From positions 310,001-374,000 of the forward strand of contig NZ_LRRU01000018.1 in NCBI RefSeq assembly GCF_001641615.1: a stretch of 64,000 nucleotides of DNA, in the 5' to 3' direction. Positions 26,805 to 35,303 of this stretch are shown piece by piece. Every line of letters starts with the position of its first letter. The first letter of the stretch is position 1. Under the pieces are notes generated by a model that saw nothing but the letters and a program-made list of their open reading frames with translations, had not been told where the DNA came from and did not search any database. The stretch comes from Pseudoalteromonas gelatinilytica. GTDB taxonomy: Bacteria > Pseudomonadota > Gammaproteobacteria > Enterobacterales > Alteromonadaceae. Made by a program: the position numbers and the translations under genes.

Positions 26805-28181
26805 ATGCGTCGTTCAATTATCGCTTTATCAATTACTTTAGGTGTTGCTTTTAGTGCACCTATGCATGCTGAGGGTTGGCAATCAGATGTAATCGGGGTC
26901 ACGCAGTCACAGCTTTCGCCTAGCTACTGGCTAGCACAAGGTGCATCGGCAAAAGTGATCATGACTGAGGCGCAAATTGCAGCCTTCAACGAGAAATTAA
27001 TTAAAGAAAATAAATATATAGTTGATCCTCTTTCATTTCAAAAATCACTCACTAAAGACGAGCTAACAAGCGCCATTCATTCAGCAAGTTCAATTCCAAA
27101 AAGCCCGCGCTTTTTTACCGATGGCCGACAACTCACCGCGAAAGACTTTGCTAAATATCAGGCTAATTTAAACCTTAACAAGGTCGTAGGTAATAATAAG
27201 GTACGCTTTGCTGTGGTCGTTAAGCGCACGGCATTACGTACTTTTCCAACCTGGGATCGGGTTTTAAATAGCGGCCTTGATCAAGACTTAGATCGCTTTC
27301 AAGAAAGCGGTATGTTTCCGGGCGAAGCGGTTGCTGTATTACATCAAAGCGCAGATAAGAAATGGTTGTTAGTACGTGCTTACAACTATCTAGCGTGGAC
27401 GCCTGCCGAAGATCTTGCCTTTGCTGATGCAGATAAAATAAAAGCTTATCGCGAACAAGATAACTTTTTGGTGGTAACCGGTGCAAAGGTCAATACTGCT
27501 TATGTGCCAAACGATGAAGGCCTCTCAGAAGTTCAGCTCGATATGGGAGTACGCTTACCATTGGTTGATAGTGAGCAAGTACCGTATTTGCTCAACGGCC
27601 AAAACAGCTATGCTAGCCATGTTGTACAGTTACCAACCCGCGATGAGCAAGGCAAACTGGTTATTAAACCTGCAATGATAAGTAAAACTGCCGATGTAAA
27701 TTTAGGCTATCTAGACTACAACGAGCAGAATCTCATTAAACAAGGCTTTAAATTTTTAGGCGAGCGTTATGGTTGGGGTCATGATTACAATGGCCGTGAC
27801 TGCACTGGCTTTGTTGGTGAAATTTATAAGAGCTTTGGCCTACTAATGCCGCGTAATTCAGGGCAGCAAGGCAGTAGTGAATACGGGCAAAATAATCGTT
27901 TTGATAAAAAAACTGCGGCAGATGATAAGTTGCCGACGGTTAAAAATATGGCGATTGGCGATCTAATTTATATTCCGGGTCATGTAATGATGTACTTAGG
28001 GGAGCATCACGGTGAGCCTTATGTTATTCATGACGTTAAAGGCTTAGGTTATAACAAAGGCGATGGTAGTTTTTATAATAGTGCCTTGAATGGGGTGTCG
28101 GTCACGCCATTATTGCCACTTAGATTATCTCAAGAAACCAGCTACTTAGATCGTGTTTATAACATTAAGCGTATTCGCTAG
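26805..28181 (+). CDS. NlpC/P60 endopeptidase with SH3-type region
   Basis: A periplasmic cysteine peptidase of 458 residues. Signal peptide (ends PMHAEGW), then an N-terminal helical region, an SH3b-like segment around residues 130-240, and a C-terminal NlpC/P60 domain with catalytic C333 (GRDCTGFV) and His in GHVMMYLG and VIHDV. The layout matches gamma-D-glutamyl-L-diamino-acid endopeptidases that cut muropeptide stems and free L-Ala-D-Glu. That product is the substrate of the epimerase encoded 8 bp downstream, which strongly supports the assignment. Confidence 0.87.
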   Translation: MRRSIIALSITLGVAFSAPMHAEGWQSDVIGVTQSQLSPSYWLAQGASAKVIMTEAQIAAFNEKLIKENKYIVDPLSFQKSLTKDELTSAIHSASSIPKSPRFFTDGRQLTAKDFAKYQANLNLNKVVGNNKVRFAVVVKRTALRTFPTWDRVLNSGLDQDLDRFQESGMFPGEAVAVLHQSADKKWLLVRAYNYLAWTPAEDLAFADADKIKAYREQDNFLVVTGAKVNTAYVPNDEGLSEVQLDMGVRLPLVDSEQVPYLLNGQNSYASHVVQLPTRDEQGKLVIKPAMISKTADVNLGYLDYNEQNLIKQGFKFLGERYGWGHDYNGRDCTGFVGEIYKSFGLLMPRNSGQQGSSEYGQNNRFDKKTAADDKLPTVKNMAIGDLIYIPGHVMMYLGEHHGEPYVIHDVKGLGYNKGDGSFYNSALNGVSVTPLLPLRLSQETSYLDRVYNIKRIR

Positions 28182-28189
28182 AGGCCATT

Positions 28190-29302
28190 ATGAAAATTAA
28201 AGCTGTTCGCTTTGCAAAGCTCAAAGTGCCATTAGTTACCCCATTTAAAACAGCACTGAGAGAAGTGAGTTTTATTGAGGATTTAGTGGTTTTAATCGAC
28301 ACCGAATGTGGCCAAGTTGGCTATGGCTCTGCGGCCTCAACACCGGTTATTACAGGCGATACCCATCAAGGAATGATAGCGGTCATTCAGCAGTTTATTG
28401 CCCCTAAATTAGTGGGGCAAGAAATCGAAAACATTAATCAGCTTACCCACATTATTCAATCAACGGTGGTTGGTAACAGTAGTGCAAAAGCGGCGTTAGA
28501 GTTGGCGGTTTACGACTTGTGGGGCAAGCTCTATCAAGCGCCTTTATATAAGTTACTTGGCGGTGGTAAGTCAGAGTTAAAAACCGATATCACCATTAGC
28601 GTCGATAACATAGATAAAATGCTTAGTGACTGTCAGCGAGCGGTTGAGCAAGGCTTTGATGTATTAAAAATAAAAATCGGCAATAACCTTAATCAAGATA
28701 TTGAACGTGTAAAAGCAATCCATGCAGGCTTTGCCGCTAAAACGCAGCTGCGTTTAGATGTAAACCAAGGCTGGAATGCCAAACAAACTGTGTTTGCACT
28801 ACAGCAACTAGAGCAAGCAGGCGTGGTATTAGAGTTGGTTGAGCAGCCAGTAAAAAGCAGTGATATTCAAGGTCTCAAATATATTACTGAGCGAGTGAAT
28901 ACCCCGATTATGGCCGATGAAAGCGCCTTTTCACCGAAGCAAGTGATCCAACTTTTAGAGCTTGGCGCAGTTGATATTATCAATATTAAATTAATGAAAA
29001 CGGGCGGTTTAAGTCGAGCAATTGAGATTGCTAATATCACAGCCCAATACCAAGCAGAGTGTATGATAGGTTGTATGCTAGAGGGCAGTATTGCCGTAGC
29101 TGGTGCTGCACATTTAGCCTCTGCCAAAGCACAGCAAATCAGTAAAATCGATTTAGATGGCCCAGCCCTTGGTCAATATGACCCTGTGCAAGGGGGCGTT
29201 GAATTTAGCGGCCCACAAATACGCTTATCGGATGCCCCAGGTCTTGGCATTGAATCAATAACGGGGCTTGAACTAATTACAAATGGAGTATGGCCAGCAT
29301 GA
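28190..29302 (+). CDS. Dipeptide epimerase (L-Ala-D/L-Glu type)
   Basis: Enolase-superfamily cytoplasmic enzyme, muconate-lactonising subgroup. Catalytic lysine in LKIKIG (about residue 160), metal ligands in LDVNQGW (about 191), VEQPV (about 219) and ADES (about 244), and the second lysine in IKLMKTGG (about 268). Converts L-Ala-D-Glu to L-Ala-L-Glu, letting peptidoglycan peptides enter normal amino-acid metabolism. There is no signal peptide, so the dipeptide must be imported. It lies directly after the NlpC/P60 gene and overlaps the next gene by ATGA. Confidence 0.88.
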   Translation: MKIKAVRFAKLKVPLVTPFKTALREVSFIEDLVVLIDTECGQVGYGSAASTPVITGDTHQGMIAVIQQFIAPKLVGQEIENINQLTHIIQSTVVGNSSAKAALELAVYDLWGKLYQAPLYKLLGGGKSELKTDITISVDNIDKMLSDCQRAVEQGFDVLKIKIGNNLNQDIERVKAIHAGFAAKTQLRLDVNQGWNAKQTVFALQQLEQAGVVLELVEQPVKSSDIQGLKYITERVNTPIMADESAFSPKQVIQLLELGAVDIINIKLMKTGGLSRAIEIANITAQYQAECMIGCMLEGSIAVAGAAHLASAKAQQISKIDLDGPALGQYDPVQGGVEFSGPQIRLSDAPGLGIESITGLELITNGVWPA

Positions 29303-30048
29303 AAAAACTAGTCAGTCTTATTGCAGTTATGAGTTTATCGGCTTGTGCCAGCAAAGAATCACCTAAACCTATTATTGATAACAGTCATCAACAGCTCGTG
29401 GTGGTGGTAGCCAATGACAGTGATGCCATTGATGCCACCTTGTATCGCTTTGAAAAAACCGCTGGTAGCTGGCAACAACAAGGCCAGCAACACGCGGTGG
29501 TACTGGGTCGTACTGGCCTTGCGTGGGGAGTGGGGCTGCATCCTGCACAACCGGGTCAGCAAAAACAAGAAGGCGATGGTAAAGCGCCAGCAGGTATTTT
29601 TGAACTTGGTACTGCTTTTGGTTATTTAGATTCATTGCAAACGAACCTCAGTTATCAAGCAATGACAGCAAATGATTATTGTATCGATGTGCAAGGCTCA
29701 CCGTTTTACAACCAATTGGTTGATAAAGCACAAGTTGGTGAAGACGCCGTAAAAGACTCTTCAGAATGGATGCGTCGTGATATATACAGCCAAGATAACC
29801 TTTATAAAAAAGGCATTGTTGTTAAGCATAACCCAAGCAATATCAATGGTGCGGGCAGTTGTATCTTTATGCATTTATGGCGTGCGCCAAGTAAGCCTAC
29901 AGCAGGTTGTACAGCAATGACAGAAAGCGATATGGATGCGTTACTTGCTTGGTTAGATGAGCGTAAAAAGCCGCTATTAGTCAGCTTGACCAAAGCGCAA
30001 TATCAACAAAAGCAAAGTCAGTGGCAATTACCTAACTTAGCTAAATAA
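29299..30048 (+). CDS. Lipoprotein with L,D-transpeptidase (YkuD-type) catalytic domain
   Basis: A 249-residue lipoprotein (LSAC lipobox). The YkuD-type signature is H192 in IFMHLWRAP and C204 in TAGCTAM, the expected His and nucleophilic Cys. The fold also occurs in L,D-carboxypeptidase or endopeptidase activities, so its role in a scavenging cluster could be trimming of L,D bonds rather than cross-linking. The ATG at 29299 overlaps the epimerase stop (ATGA) and has GGAG at usable distance; the ATG at 29290 is too close to it. Confidence 0.8.
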   Translation: MKKLVSLIAVMSLSACASKESPKPIIDNSHQQLVVVVANDSDAIDATLYRFEKTAGSWQQQGQQHAVVLGRTGLAWGVGLHPAQPGQQKQEGDGKAPAGIFELGTAFGYLDSLQTNLSYQAMTANDYCIDVQGSPFYNQLVDKAQVGEDAVKDSSEWMRRDIYSQDNLYKKGIVVKHNPSNINGAGSCIFMHLWRAPSKPTAGCTAMTESDMDALLAWLDERKKPLLVSLTKAQYQQKQSQWQLPNLAK

Positions 30049-30087
30049 AAATAATAAAATAAAAGTATTTTAATTTTGTCATAATGG

Positions 30088-30104
30088 TGGAATAATATAT
30101 TCCA
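30088..30104. promoter_or_regulatory. Perfect palindrome, likely RpiR/MurR-type operator
   Basis: TGGAATA-ATA-TATTCCA, a perfect 7-3-7 inverted repeat 25 bp before the symporter gene. The same half-sites occur in the intergenic region between the RpiR regulator and the AmiD-YfeW gene, pointing to local regulation. Confidence 0.75.
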
Positions 30105-30128
30105 TTGAGGTTTGGGTTAGGATAATAA

Positions 30129-31697
30129 ATGAGTGCAAATTACGCTTTTCTCGATTGGCTAGTATTCGCAAGTTACGGTGCAATTTTATTGCTAAGTGGC
30201 TGGTGGTTTAATCGCAAACGCGCTAACTCAAGCCAAGATTTTTTTCTAGGCGGAAATAGCATGCCAACTTGGATGGTGGCTATTTCTGTTTTAGCGACTT
30301 CGCAATCAGCGGCAACGTTTATTGGCGGGCCAGATCAAGGCTATCAAGGTGACTTTTCTTACCTTGCGACTAATATCGGTGCGTTTATTGCGGCATTTGT
30401 GGTGTCGGCGTTTTTAATTCCAAAGTTCTACCAGCAAAAAGTGTTCACTGTATATGAACTGCTTGAAAAACGTATCGGGCCAAAGGCCAAGCGCCGTAGT
30501 GGCATGATGTATTTATTTGGCCGTGTGTTTGCCAGTGGTGCTCGTTTATACATGGCCGCTATTGCTGTGGCGATGATTCTATATGGCAATATCGATGCCG
30601 ATAGTGTGGTTATCGCGACTTTAGTGCTGGCGCTGGCGGGTTTGCTTTATACCTTTTTAGGGGGTATTCGCAGCGTTATTTATTCTGATGTACTGCAAAG
30701 TATTGTTTATGTCAGTGCGGCTATTGCGGTTATTTGGTGCTTGCTGAATGTTATTCCGGCTGATTTTTCAACCATTATTGCAACGCTGAATGAGCCAAGT
30801 CCTGGTGCAGATTCAAAACTTGCGCTGTTTAAATTTGATTTCGACTTTGGCCCATCAGGGGTATTTAACATGGCCTCTGTGTTAACGGGGTTTGTGCTAT
30901 TAAACATCGCCGCATTTGGTTTAGACCAAGATATGACGCAGCGTTTATTAACCTGTAAAAGTCCAAAAGAAGGCAGTAAAGCGTTATTACTATCGGTGGT
31001 GATGGTGATCCCAGTTATGGCTATTTTTATCTTTATTGGTTTGCTGCTTTATATTGTTTATCAGCAACCTGCACTAATGAATAACGAAGCTGGGCAAACG
31101 GTCGTACAAGAATTTAATGGCGAAAAAATCACTATCTTTATGTACTACGTATTAAACGAAGTACCAGCTGGGATTAAAGGCTTAGTCAGCGTGGGTATTA
31201 TTGCTGCGGCTATTTCTACTTTGAACTCTGGGCTTAGTTCGATGTCTTCAGTCATCGTACAAGATATCTATCGCCCGTATTTAGAAAAACATAACAAGCA
31301 AGTAAGCGATCATCACTTTGTGAAAGCAGGTCGTGTAGGGATGGCACTGGTGAGCCTTGCCTTAGCGCTGATGGCTATTCTTTGTTATTTCTGGCAGCAA
31401 TACAGTGATATGCCATTATTAAAATTTGCTCTAAGTGTCATGGTGTTCTCGTACAGCGGTTTGTTAGGTGTGTATTTTACGACCTTGTTCACCAAACGAG
31501 GCAGTGAAGGCTCAGTGTTAGCAGCGCTAATAGCGGGCTTTATGGTGACCTTACTAATGCAGCCGTACATGATTGACTGGCTACTACCTGAGTCAATGCG
31601 TTTTTACTTAGGCTTTACTTGGCAGCTGTGCATTGGCACTTTGCTTGCGACATTGGTGTGTTGCCTTGGTAAAGCGGCGCACGAGAAGAGTGCATAA
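30129..31697 (+). CDS. Sodium:solute symporter (SSS family), probable MurNAc/sugar importer
   Basis: A 522-residue inner-membrane protein with about 13-14 membrane helices. SSS hallmarks include the N-terminal FLGGNSMPTWMVAISVLATS, GGIRSVIYSDVLQ and FGLDQDMTQRLL. The next three genes encode a sugar kinase, MurQ and NamZ, so unphosphorylated MurNAc (or a related amino sugar) is the likely substrate. This would replace the PTS transporter MurP of E. coli. The kinase gene starts right after its stop codon. Substrate assignment is inference from context. Confidence 0.85.
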   Translation: MSANYAFLDWLVFASYGAILLLSGWWFNRKRANSSQDFFLGGNSMPTWMVAISVLATSQSAATFIGGPDQGYQGDFSYLATNIGAFIAAFVVSAFLIPKFYQQKVFTVYELLEKRIGPKAKRRSGMMYLFGRVFASGARLYMAAIAVAMILYGNIDADSVVIATLVLALAGLLYTFLGGIRSVIYSDVLQSIVYVSAAIAVIWCLLNVIPADFSTIIATLNEPSPGADSKLALFKFDFDFGPSGVFNMASVLTGFVLLNIAAFGLDQDMTQRLLTCKSPKEGSKALLLSVVMVIPVMAIFIFIGLLLYIVYQQPALMNNEAGQTVVQEFNGEKITIFMYYVLNEVPAGIKGLVSVGIIAAAISTLNSGLSSMSSVIVQDIYRPYLEKHNKQVSDHHFVKAGRVGMALVSLALALMAILCYFWQQYSDMPLLKFALSVMVFSYSGLLGVYFTTLFTKRGSEGSVLAALIAGFMVTLLMQPYMIDWLLPESMRFYLGFTWQLCIGTLLATLVCCLGKAAHEKSA

Positions 31698-32609
31698 ATG
31701 GCCGTACGCTATGTTTTAGCCATCGATGGTGGTGGCACCAAAGTGTTAGCAGAGCTAAAAGAGCAGGCAAGTGGCGCTACTTTTCGTGCCCAAGCGGGTT
31801 CGGCATCAATTTCGAATGATCTTGATTTAGCGTTAGAAAACATTGTTAAAGTGACCCGTGATGTTTGCCAGCAAAGTGGCGCAGAGCCAAGTGAAATCGT
31901 CACCGTTATGGGTGTTGCTGGTGGCTCATCGCAGAGTCTTGCTGAGCAATTAACAGTGATGCTCAAGCTTATTTACGAAATAGAATTTGCCAGTTTGCAA
32001 ATTACCAGCGATGCAATTACGTCACTATATGGTGCTAATCTTGGTGACCCATGTGTGGTTATTGCTCTTGGCACCGGTGCTGTCGGGGCACGATTAAACG
32101 CACAAAAGCAAACTAAGTTGGTGAGCGGCTGGGGTTTTACCGTTGATGATTTTGGCGGTGGAGCACGTATCGGCCTGATGGCTGTGCAGCAATTATTAAA
32201 CGATATAGATATTTACGATTTACCAAAAAGCCGATTAACGATTCGTTTGAGTGAGCAGCTAGGATGCACTCGTCAAACAATTAGTAGTTGGCTTAAACAA
32301 GCAAAACCCGCGGATTATGCAGCATTTAGCCCGTTGGTGTTTAGCTTACAAAACGACTGTGAGGCGGCAAAAACGGTATTAACAGAGCACACCCAATCGG
32401 TGGTTCGGTTAATAAATAAAAGCCGAGGTAACTCGCCGTTGCCGGTGATTTTAATTGGTGGTTTGGCGAAAGTCAGCCAACCGTTATTGCCACTTGCCTT
32501 ACAAAACGAATTATCTCCTTGTAAGGGAGATTCATTAACTGGTGCCGCCATTTTAGCGGCAAAGCATTACCATGACATTATTGAAAAAGGACAACCCAAT
32601 GAGCCCTGA
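31698..32609 (+). CDS. BadF/BadG-family kinase, probable MurNAc (GlcNAc) kinase
   Basis: A 303-residue ASKHA-fold sugar kinase. Phosphate 1 motif [12 protein letters not shown] at the N terminus, a central [12 protein letters not shown], and [16 protein letters not shown], typical of BadF/BadG/BcrA/NagK-type kinases. MurK of Clostridium phosphorylates MurNAc and GlcNAc at C6; the position between a symporter and MurQ indicates the same step here, making MurNAc-6-P. The last 11 bp overlap murQ. Confidence 0.85.
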   Translation: MAVRYVLAIDGGGTKVLAELKEQASGATFRAQAGSASISNDLDLALENIVKVTRDVCQQSGAEPSEIVTVMGVAGGSSQSLAEQLTVMLKLIYEIEFASLQITSDAITSLYGANLGDPCVVIALGTGAVGARLNAQKQTKLVSGWGFTVDDFGGGARIGLMAVQQLLNDIDIYDLPKSRLTIRLSEQLGCTRQTISSWLKQAKPADYAAFSPLVFSLQNDCEAAKTVLTEHTQSVVRLINKSRGNSPLPVILIGGLAKVSQPLLPLALQNELSPCKGDSLTGAAILAAKHYHDIIEKGQPNEP

Positions 32610-33534
32610 GCACGTCTTTAAGCAACAACGTGAGTTACTCGAAGAGTTAAACGGTATTGTCTCTGAAGGACAAAACCCAGACACTTTGGATATCGATCTG
32701 CTCAGCTCCACTGAGATCCTCACTAAAATCAATAATGAAGATCACAAAGTAGCGGGTGCCGTGAAACTTGTGATCCCACAAATTAGTGAAGCTGTCGATC
32801 ATGTCGTTGAAGCATTTCAACAAGGTGGCAGGTTAATTTACATTGGTGCTGGCACCAGTGGTCGTTTGGGTATTTTGGATGCGGTTGAATGTGCGCCTAC
32901 CTATAGCGTAAGCGATCAGCAAGTGCTTGGTATTATTGCTGGTGGTGACACCGCGGTTAAAAAAGCCGTAGAAGGCGCTGAAGATAGCACTACGTTTGCT
33001 ATTGAAGACTTAAAAAATGCCAATTTAACCAGTAAAGATGTTGTGGTTGGCATTGCCGCCAGCGGTCGAACTCCTTATGTTTGCTCGGCAATTGAATACG
33101 CTAAATCACTTGGTTGTGTCACTGTGGGTGTCACTTGTAACCCTGATTCAGCGGTGATGCGTTTACCACAAATCGGCATTTGCCCCGTGGTGGGTGCAGA
33201 AGCTGTAACTGGCTCTACACGTATGAAATCGGGCACGGCACAAAAACTCGTACTGAATATGCTAAGCACAGCTAGCATGATCCGCACAGGTAAGGTGTAT
33301 AAAAACCTGATGGTTGATGTAAATGCTAGTAATGAAAAGCTGCACGCTCGTGCTATTCGTATTGTGATGCAAGCAACAGAGTGTTCTCAGCAGCAAGCTG
33401 TGGATGCATTAAAGCAAGCCGAGCAAAGTGCAAAACTGGCCATTTTAATCGTGTTAACCGGAAAACCAGCTCCTGAAGCAAAACAGTTATTGTCAAAAGC
33501 GGGTGGCTTTTTACGTAAGGCGGTTGAAGAATAA
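32599..33534 (+). CDS. murQ: N-acetylmuramic acid 6-phosphate etherase
   Basis: SIS-domain lyase that splits MurNAc-6-P into GlcNAc-6-P and D-lactate in the cytoplasm. Signatures are [19 protein letters not shown] and the GCKR-type [12 protein letters not shown]. The ATG at 32599 is chosen because AAAAAGGA lies 7 bases before it; the upstream ATG would add nine unconserved residues. The 311 residues compare with 298 in E. coli. It is the diagnostic gene of MurNAc catabolism in this cluster. Confidence 0.95.
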   Translation: MSPEHVFKQQRELLEELNGIVSEGQNPDTLDIDLLSSTEILTKINNEDHKVAGAVKLVIPQISEAVDHVVEAFQQGGRLIYIGAGTSGRLGILDAVECAPTYSVSDQQVLGIIAGGDTAVKKAVEGAEDSTTFAIEDLKNANLTSKDVVVGIAASGRTPYVCSAIEYAKSLGCVTVGVTCNPDSAVMRLPQIGICPVVGAEAVTGSTRMKSGTAQKLVLNMLSTASMIRTGKVYKNLMVDVNASNEKLHARAIRIVMQATECSQQQAVDALKQAEQSAKLAILIVLTGKPAPEAKQLLSKAGGFLRKAVEE

Positions 33535-34712
33535 TGCGTTTTTTAGCTGTTTTAGTTCTTAGTTGTTTTGCGCTTTTGGGTTGCCAAGAAACACCTGCAC
33601 AAGCACCTAAAAATGCACAGCCTTTACAGGTGGGCGCAGCCAATTTTCAAGCTTATGTACCTGCATTAACAGGGAAACGTGTTGGCTTGGTCGTTAATCA
33701 AACATCAGTTGTGAATGGTCAACATTTGGTTGATGCCTTACTTGATAAAGGCGTTGTCGTTAGCAAAATATTTGCCCCAGAGCATGGCTTTCGCGGCGAC
33801 CATGACGCCGGTGCTCACGTTAAAAGCACAGTAGATGCTAAAACCGGCATTGATGTTGTGTCGATATATGGCAGTAATAAAAAGCCAAGCCCTGAGATGC
33901 TTGCTGATTTAGACGTCATTATTTTTGATATTCAAGATGTTGGTGTTCGTTTTTACACTTATATCAGCTCAATGCACTACGTAATGGAAGCTGCCGCTGA
34001 AAATGGTAAACAGGTTGTGGTACTCGATAGACCAAACCCAAATATAGCCTATGTGGATGGACCTATCCTTGACCCGCAATTTCGCTCATTTGTTGGCATG
34101 CACGAAATTCCTGTTTTACACGGTATGACAGTGGCTGAACTTGCTCAAATGATCAAAGGTGAAGGCTGGATAAATGACGCTGATAAGCTTGAACTAAGTG
34201 TCGTGCCTGTTGCAAATTATGACCGTACTATGGCTTATGAGCTACCAATAAAGCCAAGCCCTAACTTACCGAATGCTCAATCAATTGCGCTATATCCATC
34301 TTTGTGTTTCTTTGAAGCAACGCCTGTAACTATTGGCCGTGGTACTGATTTTCCGTTTCAAGTTGTTGGTTACTCGCCAGTTAAACTCGGCGAATTTAGC
34401 TTTACGCCTAGGGCGATTAAAGGCGCTTCAATGCACCCTAAATTCAAAGGGGTCGAAGTATTTGGTCAAGACTTACGAGATGCTGATATTCATGGCCTAG
34501 ATTTAAGCTTGTTTATTTCGGCTTATCAAAAGCTAAGTGCGAATGATCAAACGTTTTTTGAACGCGCTGATTTTATGGATAAACTTGCAGGGACTGATAA
34601 ATTGCGTTTAGCCATTGAAGCCGGCCAAACAGAGCAACAAATAAAGCAAAGCTGGCAAGCCGATTTAAGTGCTTATAAACGCAAGCGCTCCGCGTATTTG
34701 CTGTATCAATAA
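33534..34712 (+). CDS. namZ: Exo-beta-N-acetylmuramidase NamZ (DUF1343)
   Basis: A 392-residue lipoprotein (LLGCQE lipobox). The DUF1343 domain shows LVVNQTSVV, FAPEHGFRGDHDAGAHV, IFDIQDVGVRFYTYISSMHY, LDRPNPN and PVTIGRGTDFPFQVVG. NamZ releases single MurNAc residues from non-reducing ends of peptidoglycan strands. The ATG overlaps the murQ stop (TAATG), so the four genes from the symporter to here form one tightly coupled unit. It ends in a terminator. Confidence 0.92.
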   Translation: MRFLAVLVLSCFALLGCQETPAQAPKNAQPLQVGAANFQAYVPALTGKRVGLVVNQTSVVNGQHLVDALLDKGVVVSKIFAPEHGFRGDHDAGAHVKSTVDAKTGIDVVSIYGSNKKPSPEMLADLDVIIFDIQDVGVRFYTYISSMHYVMEAAAENGKQVVVLDRPNPNIAYVDGPILDPQFRSFVGMHEIPVLHGMTVAELAQMIKGEGWINDADKLELSVVPVANYDRTMAYELPIKPSPNLPNAQSIALYPSLCFFEATPVTIGRGTDFPFQVVGYSPVKLGEFSFTPRAIKGASMHPKFKGVEVFGQDLRDADIHGLDLSLFISAYQKLSANDQTFFERADFMDKLAGTDKLRLAIEAGQTEQQIKQSWQADLSAYKRKRSAYLLYQ

Positions 34713-34732
34713 TACCTAACTAGCTAACTAAC

Positions 34733-34757
34733 AACGAGGCGCTTGCCTCGTTTTTTT
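34733..34757 (+). terminator. Terminator after namZ
   Basis: AACGAGGC pairs with GCCTCGTT around GCTT, with a T-run. Confidence 0.88.
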
Positions 34758-34810
34758 ATGCCTATAAAAAGCTATGCTTTATTCATGAACTTGATTTGTA
34801 AGGATATACC

Positions 34811-35239
34811 ATGAAAGTTCATTTACTTGCCGTATTTGCATTACTTGCTGGCTGCTCATAACTCCCAAACAGTACAACAAGTAACTCAACCGATGTACTT
34901 GACCTTCGAGATGATAAAAACGCAGCAGAGCAGCTGTGGATGCTTAAACACGCAACAAAGCCCAGTTATCCTAAAGCAGCAGAAATTGCCAAACAGACGG
35001 GCTGTGCGCGCTTTTTAATTACCATAAATAAACAAGGTAATACCACCGATATCCGTTTTGTAGAGAGCTTCCCCGAAGGGCTATTTGTCGATGTGTCGCG
35101 AGAGTCGCTTAAAAATTGGCAGTGGCAGGCAAGTACAAGTAACAGTGAGTCGCGAGCGACAACCCGAACGGTACAGCTCGACTACTTTATGAAAGAAGCG
35201 ACTAATATGGATGCAGCAAAAGCATTTTGTACAATTTAA
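34811..35239 (+). pseudogene. TonB-C-domain lipoprotein gene interrupted by an in-frame stop
   Basis: An ATG at 34811 with AAGGA opens a lipoprotein signal MKVHLLAVFALLAGCS, followed at once by TAA (34859-34861). The same frame continues open for 125 more codons, encoding a TonB C-terminal domain: PSYPKAAEIAKQTGCARFLI, then ITINKQGN and SLKNWQWQAS. The intact product would be a 142-residue lipid-anchored TonB-like protein. A restart at ATG 34940 could give 99 residues but without export signal. It lies between namZ and the TonB receptor. A sequencing error at one base cannot be excluded. Confidence 0.7.
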
Positions 35240-35261
35240 GCTTTTACTGTTTTTGAGGCAT

Positions 35262-35286
35262 AAAAAAGGGCCGCAATGGCGGCCCC
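35262..35286 (-). terminator. Terminator of the TonB-receptor gene
   Basis: On the minus strand GGGCCGC pairs with GCGGCCC around ATT and is followed by six Ts, 18 bp after the receptor stop. Confidence 0.88.
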
Positions 35287-35303
35287 CAACAGGATTGATT
35301 AAC

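Noticed and set aside
34827..35018. 63-codon frame in another phase over the broken TonB gene
   Set aside because: The TonB C-terminal domain lies in the other frame; this one shows no protein-like features.
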